The translations under genes and the position numbers were made by a program. Shown in pieces: positions 36,601 through 47,702 of a stretch of DNA of 64,000 nucleotides. The notes under the pieces are model-generated. The model was not told the origin of the DNA, did not search any database, and saw nothing but the letters and a program-made list of their open reading frames with translations. Source of the DNA: Cichorium intybus (lineage: Eukaryota > Streptophyta > Magnoliopsida > Asterales > Asteraceae); the NCBI GenBank assembly GCA_023525715.1, contig CM042017.1, positions 77,926,169-77,990,168 of the forward strand. The letters run 5' to 3'. The first letter of the stretch is position 1, and every line of letters begins with the position of its first letter.

Positions 36601-36660
36601 TGATGTGGAAATAATTGATGTTTTCATTAAGGCCTTGAATCCCACCAAATTTAGCCACTT
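33612..36660 (+). pseudogene. Level 0 copia pol remnant: integrase, reverse transcriptase, RNase H
   Basis: The pre-integrase region (CLLSKAVPDVRWLWHRLL, GKQSKKHHPLI) is followed by the integrase core (LLHMDLFGPS, IIVDDYTRFS) and the TPQQNGFVERRNRTL segment near 34190-34230. The reverse transcriptase gives KARLGAKGYSQTEGIGYDE, MDVKRAFLN and YVDDIIFGSTD near 35755. RNase H remnants (SLMYLTTSRPDIMFSTC, then a DADHAGCHLDRRSTT-like part) extend to about 36440. Frames change many times and stops are common. The first codons continue the frame that ends at 13589. Confidence 0.82.
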
Positions 36661-37286
36661 CCTTAACAAATTAGGAATGTTGAATTGTGATTTCCAACTT
36701 TTACAAAGTTGAAGGTTTCGTCCGAAGCAACATACCTCAGACGAAGGGATCATTTACTTTTTTCAATATAACCTTTCATGTGTTTTATGTCTTAGCTCCT
36801 AATGCAACCACAATTGATCACATACCCCCATCCGAAGCTAATAACTTCGTACGAAGACATGTTGTTTCACGTAATAAATAAAATTAATTCTCCTCAAAAA
36901 ATGTTTTTTGTTTCAAAATCATATTTATTGTGATATATTTAATGTTGATTATTCTCTTTGAAAAAGAAAACCTTTAAAAAATAATTTCTTTCAAAATTTA
37001 AATGGTCGTATAGAAAGTGTGATTGGACGGATGTGTCTCTACAACATACCGTGTCAGACAAGCACATTTTCACGAAATCATCATTGATTTCATTAAATGC
37101 AAGGCAGTGTAGTTTTTTAATATTCTTTTTGAAAACCGACTTGACACAATGGGTTTCAAAACCTTTAAATCCCATGTTCCCTCCACTTTCTATTCTTACG
37201 CTTTCAGAACGTCCAAACCATAGATCGTTCAACTGTTCATCTTCTTCTCTAAATCTCATTTCTTCCTCTAAAATTTCTTCTACAAA
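36661..37286 (+). other. Region after decayed pol, no gene recognised
   Basis: Contains short repeated words of the type GACGAAGGG / TCCGAAGC / TTCGTACGAAG near 36735-36860, which could be LTR or leader sequence of the old copia element. An antisense ORF at 36939-37376 is not convincing. Confidence 0.35.
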
Positions 37287-39525
37287 ATGGTGAACCCTAC
37301 TGTTGTTGTTTGCGATCTGAAACCCGCATCCTGAGTTGTACCACCTGTTGTCGCCATCATAATCAAAGTTCTCCATTTTTCACCTCTCTATGCCCCTTTG
37401 ACAAAAACGACATCTTCTATTCCTCTCAAATACATACAAAGAGCCTATTCAACCGCCGTGGTAGACAAAGAAGGAGATATTGTTTAGTTCCTTCTTTACA
37501 ACGAAAAGGTTATCCGCCTGAAGAAATCTGTTTTCCTCGAAGCCGTAGGTTTTACAGCTGTTGATCCTTATACACCTTTTAATCACCCAACCTTTGGTCA
37601 AATCAAGAGTTTCTTCTATAAGATTGGCTACAGAGTCAAGTTGAAAGCAATGAAGGACTTCAAGAAGTTGAAATTACCACCGATCTGGCTTCTTTTGGCA
37701 CACATCATCATTCGTTGCTTATCCAGCCGTATTGGAGGCACTGATTCCCTCAACTCGAGGTGGCTGGAGATTATGTAGGTTTTATACAAGGGTAAACCCA
37801 TCAATTATGGTACGACACTGTGGAACGACTTCAAGGAGTTCTGTGCAGGCCATAAAGATGCGATTCCATGTTCCAGATTATGCGCCCTTTGCATATAACA
37901 TATGCATTTCTCATTGAAGATTCCTTTCGAAGATGTTTCTTGACAGATTCGCAAATACCTTGCTCCTGTTGATCAGTCGGAGTATGGAAAACCTATACGT
38001 CTTCCAGCCATTATGCTTGGAATAGTTCCCATAAGTTCCAAGTTCCTCGCTTTCCACGTCGCAGAAACGGTTCAGTCAGATCCGACTGAACCTACCCAAT
38101 CTACCTCTGCACTCGTGCCAACCTCTCCATCTTCACAAACGATGAAAAAGGCTAAGGCGAAGAGGACGATCAGTCGAACAAAGACTATTCTTCCTGATGC
38201 CGCTGAAGGTCAAAGTCATGCAAAGAAGACCAAACACATGAAGAAACAAGAAGTAAGTTCCAAGAATTTATTGTGTTGTCCTTTTATCCCTCATCCAAAC
38301 GGCAGACCCTGTTGCACACCATAGACTTCCAAAAGTCTATAGGTGATAAAAGATCTACTGTTGGGTCACTACTAACCTCATCCCGCTATTTGTTTTCTTA
38401 ATGAGAGAACATCTCAAAAGTTACACTGGGAAATCCTTATAAAACTATTGTTTTTCTCTCTATATAATTATAATTGATTCGTCATTAGTCCCCAAACATT
38501 CCCACTTATAAATTCGATTTTGTTTGAGAGAATATCTCGTTTCCTTGTCACTGCACAATCAGAGCCCACTGCTCTGTTGCGGATGTAAATCCGCCAGAAG
38601 TTTGGTTTCGACCAAAGGAAATCCTCATAGGCTCAATATCAAAATTGGCCTATATTAACAGGTGGTTATATAGAACTTAGTTCTGCTATAACCTAAATAG
38701 ACTTTCTTGGATGATGTTATTGTAGATGATGATGTTATTGAGTTGTTAAAATCCAAGAAAACGAAGAAGCTATTGAAGAAAGCCAAACTGACGTTTGCCT
38801 CCTAAACTCATCGGAAGAAAAATGATCTAACCGAATTAGAACTTCGTCCCTTTGATTTGTTGAGAATAGCTTGAAAAGAAAATTTGACTCGTGCTGAAAT
38901 CACCAAAAGACAAGAGGCTTTGAATGCAGAATCCAACTAGAGCGAGCTAATGCTGCTGCTCTAAAAGAAGCCGAAGCAAAGGAAGAACAAGAACAGATGT
39001 TGGATGAGCGAACCGAGGCTCAAAGAAAGAAACTATGTGAGATCCAAGAGAAAGCTACTCTTGATGTACGAATCGCCAAAGACGCCAAGGTGAAGTTAAA
39101 AGAAGTCGAGGCGAAGAAAGCTACTACAACCCTGGTCAATCCTCGGAAGAATGATGTGAACCATAGTAGAGCATTTCTCCATCACTCCAGATCAAAAGTT
39201 ACTTGGCAGTGATCCTTCACCTAATGTTTCTGTTAAACCTTCGCATGTTATTAAGATAAATGTTGCTCTAACTTCACCCAATTCAGAACACTCGCAAGCG
39301 TAACGATCTCCTCACCTGTTCCACAACATAATTAACCATCTTCATCTGATATTTGTTTGTAGCGAGTTAAGGAGAAAGTTGATGTGATTTTGGCAAAGTT
39401 AAATGCACCCAATCCTCCTCCGCCAAGATATGTTACAGAAATTCTACTGCATGTAGCTCTAGAAGATTTTCTTGTCCGTGCTGATGAAGGAGATAAAGTG
39501 CGACATGTTATTTGTTGAACCCTGA
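37287..39525 (+). pseudogene. Decayed retrotransposon accessory ORF (function unknown)
   Basis: Reading from ATG 37287, one frame is recognisable for several hundred codons despite stops. It starts MVNPTVVVCDLKPAS, then has YIQRAYSTAVVDKEGDIV, KKSVFLEAVGFTAVDPYTPF, FGQIKSFFYKIGYRVKLKAM and KDFKKLKLPPIWLLLAHIII. Farther on are AGHKDAIP and a lysine-rich segment. A highly charged, probably coiled-coil part follows at about 38700-39200. I associate this kind of protein with accessory ORFs of plant retrotransposons, but I do not know its function. It may be the extra ORF of the level 0 copia element or belong to another decayed element. Confidence 0.45.
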
Positions 39526-39539
39526 AAGTGATCATGCTG

Positions 39540-40724
39540 CTTGTAATGAGACTTTACAATCCGGACTATGGAGACTAAGTATTGGACTAAGCCGCACTTA
39601 GAGATTACGTCATGGAAATTGTCACGAGTAATTCTAAGATGGTAATATGTTATATTTTTTCAAATGGAGATGCATGGATCTTAGTTATGCAGTGTGTTAT
39701 ACTTTGGTTTTCTCCAACATTGTCCATAACTAGAGGCCACAAAAGGAATGTATGGGTATGACATGATGAGTGGGCGAAGTTCTTGTAGTCAAAGTTTATT
39801 TGTTCCTTCTGTCATAATAGGAGAAATGATATCCCTAGGCCATTCGATGATTTGTATGGTCATACTCAGATTGAATTGACATAGGATCAATAGTGTAGTC
39901 TGTTGTAGTCATCACAAATCTGTATCGGGAATGATAATCTTGAATGTCTAAGATTGACAAATTTTCCATGTCTGACGTTCATTTGGATATGTTGTAGAAT
40001 AAAGGAAAATTTAATCACTTGCCTAAGGGTTGTTTCATATGATATGAGTATGTTACTTGTATGGGATGACATACACCTTGCTAGGTTAGGAATATGAGAC
40101 CATATAGTTGTTGCTGACATGTGCAAGTGGCAGTTGTTGGTTATATGTCCATGGTCACAAATATTACTATATATTATCAGGGTTCTTTGGGTTACAAGCA
40201 AGAGATGATTTAGCTAAAAGATATAGAAAGTAAATTTGGACTAAGTTTATTAATATGTCAAAGTAACGGTATATTAATTAGAAACTAGAAGTGGATAAAT
40301 GGGTTAAGTGAAAATATTAATACTTTGAATTTTAAAAGTCTTTATCCAAAAGGGGATAAGATAAACATGATGGATATTATAAATACACATCATGATTATC
40401 AATTTTTGTAGATAAAACCTTAGAAAAATCATGGACCATGCTCTCCCCTCTCTTCCTTGTCAATTTTCTTCATAAAACCTAATGAAAGGTTGTTTGTTCT
40501 TCAAGCAACGTGCTATTCTACTTGAAAGGACGCTTAATAATTGCGTTTCCTTCTACTAGGCCTTGTTCATCCTAGACTTCATATATCTACAGTAAAAAGG
40601 TAACCCTTGGTCTCCTAGATTAGATTTACAGTTGCAACTCTCATATTCTTGTAATCCGTGGTGAGATACGGTTTTAGTTTTTGCTTTTGCAATATATGTT
40701 TGTTTTTGTTACCGTATCCCATCA
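39540..40724 (+). mobile_element. 3' end and LTR of a second element of family C
   Basis: 39545-40134 is related to the 3' untranslated region of insertion C (compare 21240-21636 and 31228-31426). 40135-40724 is a 590-bp LTR beginning TGTTGGTTATATG and ending CCCATCA. The upstream body is missing, so the copy is truncated. It is more diverged than the two LTRs of C are from each other. Confidence 0.75.
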
Positions 40725-41836
40725 ATTTTTAAACATTTGAATGAAACTATAATCTTTGTAAGTGATTCTAAATGTTTTTTTAAACTACTGGTATTGGCAT
40801 TTTAGGTTTTTATTTATAAAAATTAACTAGAAAATAAACCAAAAAACAATGTGTATTGTGGCTATAGGGATGACAACTTGTCAGTGTAGTTATGTCTATA
40901 ATAACCACAAGTAATTGTTAAGTTTCTGAAAATTGTTGCTAGATTAGATGTGAATTCTCTCATGAACAGTCCACACATTGCAATATTTTTAGCAACATTA
41001 CGTTGTATAGGTATTTTTATAATATAGAAAAACAAAGAACTCATTGCTAACTTCGTGGAAATATTTGCTACTAGTGTCTAGGATGATATTCACCACGAAA
41101 TATTCCCTAAAATTTTCCATTAAATGGCAACGGGTTTATAACTTGTTAAGCATTGTTAAATTTAAAAGCTAGTTTACACAGGATTTTTGTTGCCATAATC
41201 GTCATTAAACCGATAATCTTACAGTAACTTTAAAGTCGTTGGTAAAAATCATACCTATTGGATGTTTTTCTTGACGGTTTATAAACTGCATACTAAGGAG
41301 TTAATGGTGACGCCAGAATCTGAGACATTGCCATGCATATTTGTTACTTTTTCCTTTCTATAAAGAAAGAAACTAAAAACACAAATGATGCACTTATCAA
41401 GGCTGCAAGATACCTTTAATTATGAGCACTGCCATCATTAGATTTGAGAAGCTCCTTCATTTCTAAACATCAAATAGATGTATGTACATGGGTACCACAT
41501 CCATCATCATGCGTTTTTTCTCAACGAAAAAACAAACTAATGCATAAATATTTTTAAAATATCTTAAACACAAAACCTAATACATAATGTCGTACAAATT
41601 CAATGTAGCTTGATCATTTAATCCTGACTCTATGGCTTTAGTTAGTACCACGACAGATAAGCGTAAGCTTTAAATAAATGAAAGAGAAAACATGTAAATA
41701 TACAAATTACACCAATATATAATCAGTCAAATCTATTTTTCCTTTTTTTTTGGTAGCAGAATGCAAACACATGAATGGAATCATATATAAACACACATAC
41801 AGTTGGTAGACCAGAAATGAACGACAAAAGGAGAAT

Positions 41837-41837
<1 letters not shown>
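40725..41837. other. Intergenic region downstream of the IDD gene
   Basis: AT-rich, with no recognisable coding or repeat structure. The IDD transcript presumably terminates in its right-hand part. Confidence 0.5.

Positions 41838-41904
<67 letters not shown>
41838..41904. repeat. (GA)n microsatellite in the 3' UTR of the IDD gene
   Basis: A pure GA tract that ends 14 nt from the stop codon of the IDD gene, so the sense transcript would carry a (CU)n run. Confidence 0.95.
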
Positions 41905-41907
<3 letters not shown>

Positions 41908-41918
41908 CCTTGGAAATA

Positions 41919-43880
41919 CTAATAGTCTCCTTCGCCTTCAGTTACTGCTGACGACATGTAACTCAACCCGAATGAGGTCTCATCTGCTGTGGTCGTTGAA
42001 GCTTTATTCCTGGTGGCTTGGATCCGTTGCCTGCACGAATGACAAGTGATCTCTAGAATGGTCAAGTTGATTTTATTTGCAAGTTGTTCTTGCTGACGTT
42101 TAACCCTTTCCAATTCTTCTTGAGCTTGTTGCCTAATTCTCTTGGCATTCGCAAATTCCAACTCTGCCATCTGAATCTGCCACTTCGCTTGTTGCCTAGA
42201 CTCATCAGCAAATGCCTTCTCAGTCATAGCCATCTTCAGTTTTTCTTCGTCTTCTTCTTTCTGAAAGCTAACTTCGTTGCCAATTGAGAGCTTCAAATGG
42301 GTTTGATAGTTTTTCTTTTGTTCGAATAATGATGACGATGGTAGGAGCTGAAGTTCTAAATTTTCTTCTTGAGCTTGTGAATGGATACGCTCGGGGTGAG
42401 GATGGATCTGTTGAATTCTTGGCAATACTCGAATGATGTTCAAATTTGCGTCGCTAAAGGGACTAATGCTTGATACAGCCCGAGGTGAACATGTACGCTG
42501 GAATGCTGTCAAATCCGGGTGAGCATGCCTGACCACACAAGCATCTTGGTGCTCGATGAAACTCTCAACTCTATGCAGACATATGAGAGATCCAATAAAC
42601 CCTCCGATAAAAAAATAAATAAACGAGAAGAATTCGTGAAAAATAAAAACGAGTTAATCAAGGGATGAATCAAATTAAGCTTTCTCATGTAGGGTTCCCA
42701 GGAAGCACACAGTAATATATAGAGCAGATGGATTCTTGATATTATGACTTGTACAGTTGACTATTTTTTTTTATTAAACAAACCCAATATAATAAGAACA
42801 AAATTTGAGCTAGTCGAACGTTTCATATATCTTTTATTAAAGAGCCATTGTTTCAAGAAAAGGATCGAATAAATTCCTGTATATCAAAAAGGTTTAAATT
42901 ATATAAACAAAAACATGGGATCACAGATCCTTTGAATTTGTTCATAGGGTTATTGTATATTGGATATAGTCAAACTGTAATAATATTGATACAGAAAAAC
43001 TTTCGTTTACAGAAGCATCACCAGTGACCCAAAACATTCAATGTTAGAGAACTCATTATGGCGGAATTTATTATTTCTTTAAACCAGAATTTAATTTTCA
43101 GATAAAAAGCGTTGGGTAATTTTTGTTTCATATCCACTATCCAGTGTTTCTGAAAATCAATGCATTAAAATAACAAAAAGCACCAAAACAAGAAGAAATC
43201 AATAAACAGAAAAGGGCCAAAATAGGTTATACGAACCTGGAAAAAACTCGACCACAATCACAAGAATGTCCTCTAGTGCCACAAGTTTTAAGATGAGCTT
43301 TATAATCAGATTGAACGGCATATCCCTTTGAGCACTTGTCACAAACCCACTGTTTATTGTTACTATGTTTCCTGCGAAAGTGTTTCTTTATTCCAACGAG
43401 GTCACCGAGGGCATGGCAAGGGTCATGATGCAAGCAGCTGGGCTCCGGACACACGAAAACCCTCTTTTTTATTTCTGGGGAGTCTCTCTTCAATAACTTC
43501 CATGGCACCTTATGCCGCCTCCTATGCATCTGTAGATTCTGATCTCTCTGGAAACCTTGGTTACAGATCTCACACACGTAACGGTCTGACTCCAGCAAAG
43601 TCTTGGGAGACAACGACACAACCTCGGCATCTGGATCTGAAAATGTAACCAAATATCACAACAGTTGTCATGAGATAACGTTGATCCTTAAAGTTACTTT
43701 CATAGAAATGAATTTGACTAGTGAGGAAATCTGGGTACCAGGAGTACCAGCGGGACGTCTTTTTCTTTTGCAAGAAAGGGCATGTTCTGTAGAAGTAAAA
43801 GGATGAGTTGATGAAGAAGGAGCAGGTACAGGATTGAGGTGGTCGTGTTGGTGGTGGTGGTGGTGGTTAGTCTCTAACAT
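41919..43880 (-). CDS. INDETERMINATE DOMAIN C2H2 zinc finger transcription factor (IDD14/15/16, SGR5-like), three exons, 397 aa
   Basis: Exons are 43880-43739, 43636-43237 and 42570-41919, with GT-AG introns of 102 and 666 nt that keep phase. The protein has a His-rich N-terminus, the nuclear signal KRKRRP at 38-43, and the four-finger ID domain. ZF1 uses C69, C72, H85 and H89; ZF2 uses C110, C115, H133 and H138; ZF3 uses C146, C149, H162 and C166; ZF4 uses C173, C175, H188 and C192. An EAR-like LELQL motif and a Glu/Gln/Lys-rich coiled coil follow, ending in TADETSFGLSYMSSA, which matches the C-terminus of the SGR5/IDD14/IDD16 group. Family members are nuclear regulators of gravitropism, auxin-related organ form and starch metabolism. 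The length is normal and no lesion is visible. It is the only clear host gene in the window. Confidence 0.95.
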
Positions 43881-43997
43881 ATGGTGTATGGTGGGTTTTT
43901 GTGATCCTTTATCTTACAGATGAAGCTACGAATCGATCAAAATGGTTCGGTTCAGTACAAAAGCTAGAAATGGGAGTAGTTGTTGTATCAGCCTTAT

Positions 43998-44002
<5 letters not shown>

Positions 44003-44069
<67 letters not shown>
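44003..44069. repeat. (GA)n microsatellite upstream of the IDD start codon
   Basis: A pure GA tract 123-189 nt upstream of the IDD ATG, so it reads as (TC)n on the coding strand, probably in the 5' leader or core promoter. The Arg-Glu repeat ORFs across it are artefacts. Confidence 0.95.
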
Positions 44070-44072
<3 letters not shown>

Positions 44073-44923
44073 GAAGGGAAAAAGCAGGTTGCTTTGTGAA
44101 ATCAGCTTTCTTTTAAGCTTTAAAACCAATTAACTTTTCCAATGAACTTTCTTTGCTTTTCATTGATAGACCCTCACCTCGAGCATGCAAGGTTAAGCCA
44201 TATGTATAAAGCTAGTAGCACTGTAAGTTTAAAATGATGCAATATACACAAACAAACCATACAGTATGTCGGTGTGGGGTTTGGAGTGAGGCTGAACTCC
44301 AATAAAGTGTTTTGAACATTGGTTTTGAAGTGCAAAATGACAAAGTGAAAAGAAATAACAAACGAAATTTATGCCATTCCTATCTAGTAACTTTTAGGGT
44401 GTTAATTACAAATCTGGAATTATTGAGAACTAAATATATTAAATCCATGTTAAAAACTCAGAACAGGAATTTCAACATAGAATTAACATGTTTTAATTTT
44501 TAATTCAAATTCTTTTGATGACGACAATTTTATTAAAAAAATTAGTTAGAAGCTGAGAGAGACATACACGAATTAACTTCTACATACAACCGAGTAGCAA
44601 CAATCGATTCGGTTCAGAAATAAACATATCGTTTTGCAACTATTGATGACCCAATTAAAACTCACGAACTGAAATTCATCTGCCACGAAAGCGCAAGAGT
44701 CAAGAGGGAACCGAATGAGAATATACTTTGTCGTTTCAAACTTCTGTGTCACCCCCAAAAAAAGACAACATTAATGCTTCTTTTACTAACTCTAAGACGT
44801 TTGAACCTGCTACCTCTCTAACCGGGGGAAATAGATGCTGCAAGGAGGTCATAACACTTGGAAAACAAGTCCACTAACAACAAATCTCCATACCTCAGCC
44901 GCAACTGAGCAGTCGATGAAGGA
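44070..44923. other. Promoter-side region of the IDD gene
   Basis: No coding sequence recognised. It is presumed to hold the IDD promoter and is interrupted at 44923 by the 3.06-kb copia element. Confidence 0.45.
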
Positions 44924-45201
44924 TGTTGGAACTCAAATGTTCTTTTATTCAATACTCAAACTGAAATACAAGAAAACAACAACTCTTGCTAACTATCTAA
45001 ACACTCTCTTCTATGTTTTTGTGGTGGTTTACAAATGAAGCTAAAACCTCTATTTATAGCCAAGCAAATACTAATGACAACTACTACATTCAATGAATTT
45101 AAACAAAAGAAAACAAAGTTTGCCACCTTCTTCAACAATGGTGGGTAAGTGGGTTGGTGGCTGCAATGGTTGGTGAGACCAAGTTTGTGTTTACACTCAC
45201 A
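44924..45201 (-). repeat. 3' LTR of the 3.06-kb copia element
   Basis: 278 bp with TG/CA ends and a TATAAATA box on the element strand at 45051-45058. Confidence 0.95.
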
Positions 45202-45245
45202 TTCTCCCCCTTAAACCAAACTTGTCTTGAGATTCGTTACACCGA

Positions 45246-45773
45246 TCATGATGCACATTTCATGCCATCCTCGGCTACAGAATAATCGACAAGTGCTTTG
45301 TCTTTATCTTTCTCGAGTTTCAATATTGCATCATTGGAACAAGTTGTTGGAATGCAATCTCTCACACTAAACTTCCTCGAAATCCTTTCAGCATAAGCCG
45401 TTTTCTTTAGTGACACGTCTTCCATCTTCTGCATCACCTTACGAAAATCGATACCTCGATGTTTGGGACTACGTTGGAGAAAACTGACAGCTGCTTTTTC
45501 GGTCCAAGTCCATCTTTTCCGTTTACCAAAGAACCCTTCTCACCTTATCCGTGGCTTTCTTTTCCGTGCGTCGAAAAACTGGTGTCCTTTTTCACATTTT
45601 TCAACTTCAACATAAAATTCTTCCTCACTCGGATCATCTAATTTCTTTAGATGTGAACCTAGAATTTTATTATGCTCCAAATAACCATTAACTTTCATGG
45701 TATAATAATTGGCATATGGACGTCGTTGATGCCACAACCAACCTGGATCATCTTGGGATGATAAAGGACACAT
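45246..45773 (-). pseudogene. Unidentified ORF segment in place of copia pol
   Basis: This continues the gag-protease frame. The first 20 codons are still copia (SQDDPGWLWHQRR is the start of the pre-integrase domain). After that about 150 codons have no retroviral motif that I can see: an acidic part with DDPSEEEFYVEVEKCEKGH, a basic stretch with GKRKRWTWTEKAAVSFLQR, and a charged tail with LEKDKDKALVDYSVAEDG. One TGA at 45540-45542 interrupts an otherwise continuous frame, and the stop at 45246-45248 lies about 35 nt before the polypurine tract. A host coding fragment picked up by the element would explain this; a strongly diverged retroviral tail is the alternative. I do not recognise the protein. 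Confidence 0.55.
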
Positions 45774-45788
45774 TTTTCGTCTCGTCTT

Positions 45789-47183
45789 TTAAAGTGTCTT
45801 ATAGAGTCGGTTACGGGTTCTTTTTACTTTAAAAAGTAAAGTATTACTATTGTCAAATACCCGTAAAATATCACCATCCATGTCGACTCGATTCCCGTCT
45901 TCGGTTAGTTGTCCAAGACTTATAATATTCTTTTTAAGTCTAGGAATGTAATATACCTCATTAAGTAGTCTTTGATCTCCGTTTCCGTAATCAAACAAGA
46001 TCGTACGTTTTCCTTTGATGTCGATCTTTGACCCGTCTCCGAACCGTGTATAACCCATCACGTTCTCGTCTAACTCATGGAACTTTGAACGATCTCCGGT
46101 CATATGATTGCTAGCACCGTTGTCAAGGTACCATTCCTCGGAATCAACTTGACTTTCTTCGGATGCAGGGATATCAATGCCGTTCTTCTCTTTTAGCGGC
46201 ACCATACCTGGTGTATCTTCTTGCGAGATCGCCATCATTAAAATGGGCTCTTCATCTTCATTGGTTTAGGTGAGGTTCACCTCCTCACCTCGTTTCTTGT
46301 TTGGACACTCTGATGCATAATGACCATATTCCTCGCAAGTAAAACATTTTATTTTACTTTTGTCCTTTCGAGGACGATTGTAGTCATTCCAGTTTGCATC
46401 ATACTCATGACCATCTCCTCGGCCACGCCCACGACCTCGACCGCGTCCTTGGCCTTGGTTTCCACTTTCCCTTGAAGTGTTTGACGAGTCTCCCTCGTCG
46501 GTTTGCTTAGATTGAGATGCTCACTTGGCATGTGTAAGCAATAGAGAAGGTCCTTCTTCCCGTTCTTCATACCCTCGAAGTCGCTCTTCGTGGGTCTTGA
46601 GACGGCCTACAACTTCTTCAACCGTCATGTTTTTCATGTCTCCAAATTGCTCGATAGATGTTACGATTTGTATAAATCGCATTGGGACGGCTCGAAGAAA
46701 CTTCTTCACCACCGTATTCTCCTCGATTTTTTCACCGAGAGATCGAATACCGGTCACAATAGTGTTCAATCTCATGGCGAAATCATCTATCGACTCACCA
46801 TTGTTCATTCGGATCACCTCGAATTCACTTCTCAATGTTTGTACTTTAGCCTCCTTTAACCGATCAGCTCCCATATGCATCATATTAAGTGTTTCCCATG
46901 CTTCTTTAGCCGTGTCCTTCTCGGCCAACATAAGAAGTACGTCCTCTGGAATCGCTTGGTAAATGGCCGCAAGCGCCATCCTATCTGTTCGTTCATCTAC
47001 TCTTGCATTTTGAATTGCATGCCACACTCCTTGTGCTTGCAAATTCACTCGCATTTTTATAGCCCACACCGCGTAGTTTGTTTTTGTAAGCAACGGATAG
47101 TGTAACGTAACACTATTATCCCTCCCGGTCCTTTGAACACTTTCAATTTCGGGTTGAGAAAACGACGAGCTTGGTGTGGACAT
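45789..47183 (-). pseudogene. Copia gag, zinc knuckle and protease of the 3.06-kb element
   Basis: ATG 47183 opens a UBN2-type gag (YPLLTKTNYAVWAIKMRVNL, then LRSEFEVIRMNNGESIDDF). An Arg-Gly repeat and a CCHC knuckle (CFTCEEYGHYASEC) follow near 46345. The protease active site is WYLDNGASNHM. The whole stretch is one frame without frameshifts, but it is interrupted by TGA at 46521-46523, by a TAA near 46266, and by TAA at 45789-45791. All these stops are one C-to-T or G-to-A change away from common sense codons. The leader between gag and primer binding site is related to that of insertion A. Confidence 0.88.
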
Positions 47184-47214
47184 TCTTGGCGTGTACGAAA
47201 ATTACGTGTAATTT

Positions 47215-47690
47215 ATAAAATTTACGTGTAATTTATGAAAATTACAAGGATTAAAATGTAATTTTCAGAAGTTCAAGGGCTTGTTTGAAACTTTTTGAAG
47301 TATAGGGGCTATTTCGAAGTTTTTCTGAAAATTAGGGACCAACCTGAAATTTTTCGGAAATACAGGGACCAAAAGGTAGCTTTTCGAAACTTTAGGGACC
47401 AAATTGCAGTTTTCTGAAACCTGCTACAGTGTTGCTACAGTGAACTGCTACAGTGTCGTCTTCTCCGACGAGATCTCCGGCGAACTGGTGTTTCCGGCAA
47501 CTATTCCGGCGAACTTTGACCGGCCGTTTGAGGATGATCCGGGTGTCGAAAAATTCCGAAAAATATATATTCGGAATCCTGAGAACGAGACCTTTCCAAT
47601 GGTGCTCTCGAAAAACGATTTTGAGACAGAAAATTTTTGACCAAAAAACCCGAGGGTGTTTAGAAAGTTGCCCCGGGAGCTTAACCAAGC
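47215..47690 (-). repeat. Leader of the 3.06-kb copia element with about 31-bp repeats
   Basis: 47235-47420 has five degenerate units of about 31 bp marked by GGGCTT, GGGGCT or GGGACC words. 47420-47690 holds a block also present in insertion A (11700-11935), including CTACAGTGTCGTCTTCTCCG and GAACGAGACCTTTCCAA. Confidence 0.85.
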
Positions 47691-47700
47691 TCTGATACCA
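47689..47700 (-). other. Primer binding site of the 3.06-kb copia element (initiator tRNA-Met)
   Basis: TGGTATCAGAGC on the element strand, two nucleotides inside the 5' LTR. Confidence 0.95.
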
Positions 47701-47702
47701 CT

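Larger units (their letters stand above)
4870..36660 (+). mobile_element. Level 0: decayed Ty1/copia element hosting two large insertions
   Basis: Pieces of one plus-strand copia element are found in order: gag and zinc-knuckle remnants at 4870-6807, the protease-side region at 12270-13589, and integrase, reverse transcriptase and RNase H at 33612-36660. They are separated by insertion A (6808-12269) and insertion B (13590-33611), each bounded by a 5-bp target duplication. If B and one copy of its duplication are removed, the copia reading frame continues across the junction without a shift, which shows the flanks were once contiguous. The many stops and frameshifts mark this as the oldest element of the nest. 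The integrase and RT style resembles Sirevirus-type copia, but I could not find its LTRs. Confidence 0.8.

Noticed and set aside
36939..37376. 145-codon minus-strand ORF
   Set aside because: It is antisense to the leader of the decayed accessory ORF at 37287 and has no recognisable motif.
43636..43738. Extension of IDD exon 1 through 43738 as coding
   Set aside because: The frame after 43739 matches nothing in the family, while splicing at GGTACC to the acceptor at 43637 restores the conserved AGTPDPDAEV sequence.
43901..44133. Arg-Glu repeat ORFs upstream of the IDD gene
   Set aside because: Translation of the (GA)n tract; no start context or similarity.
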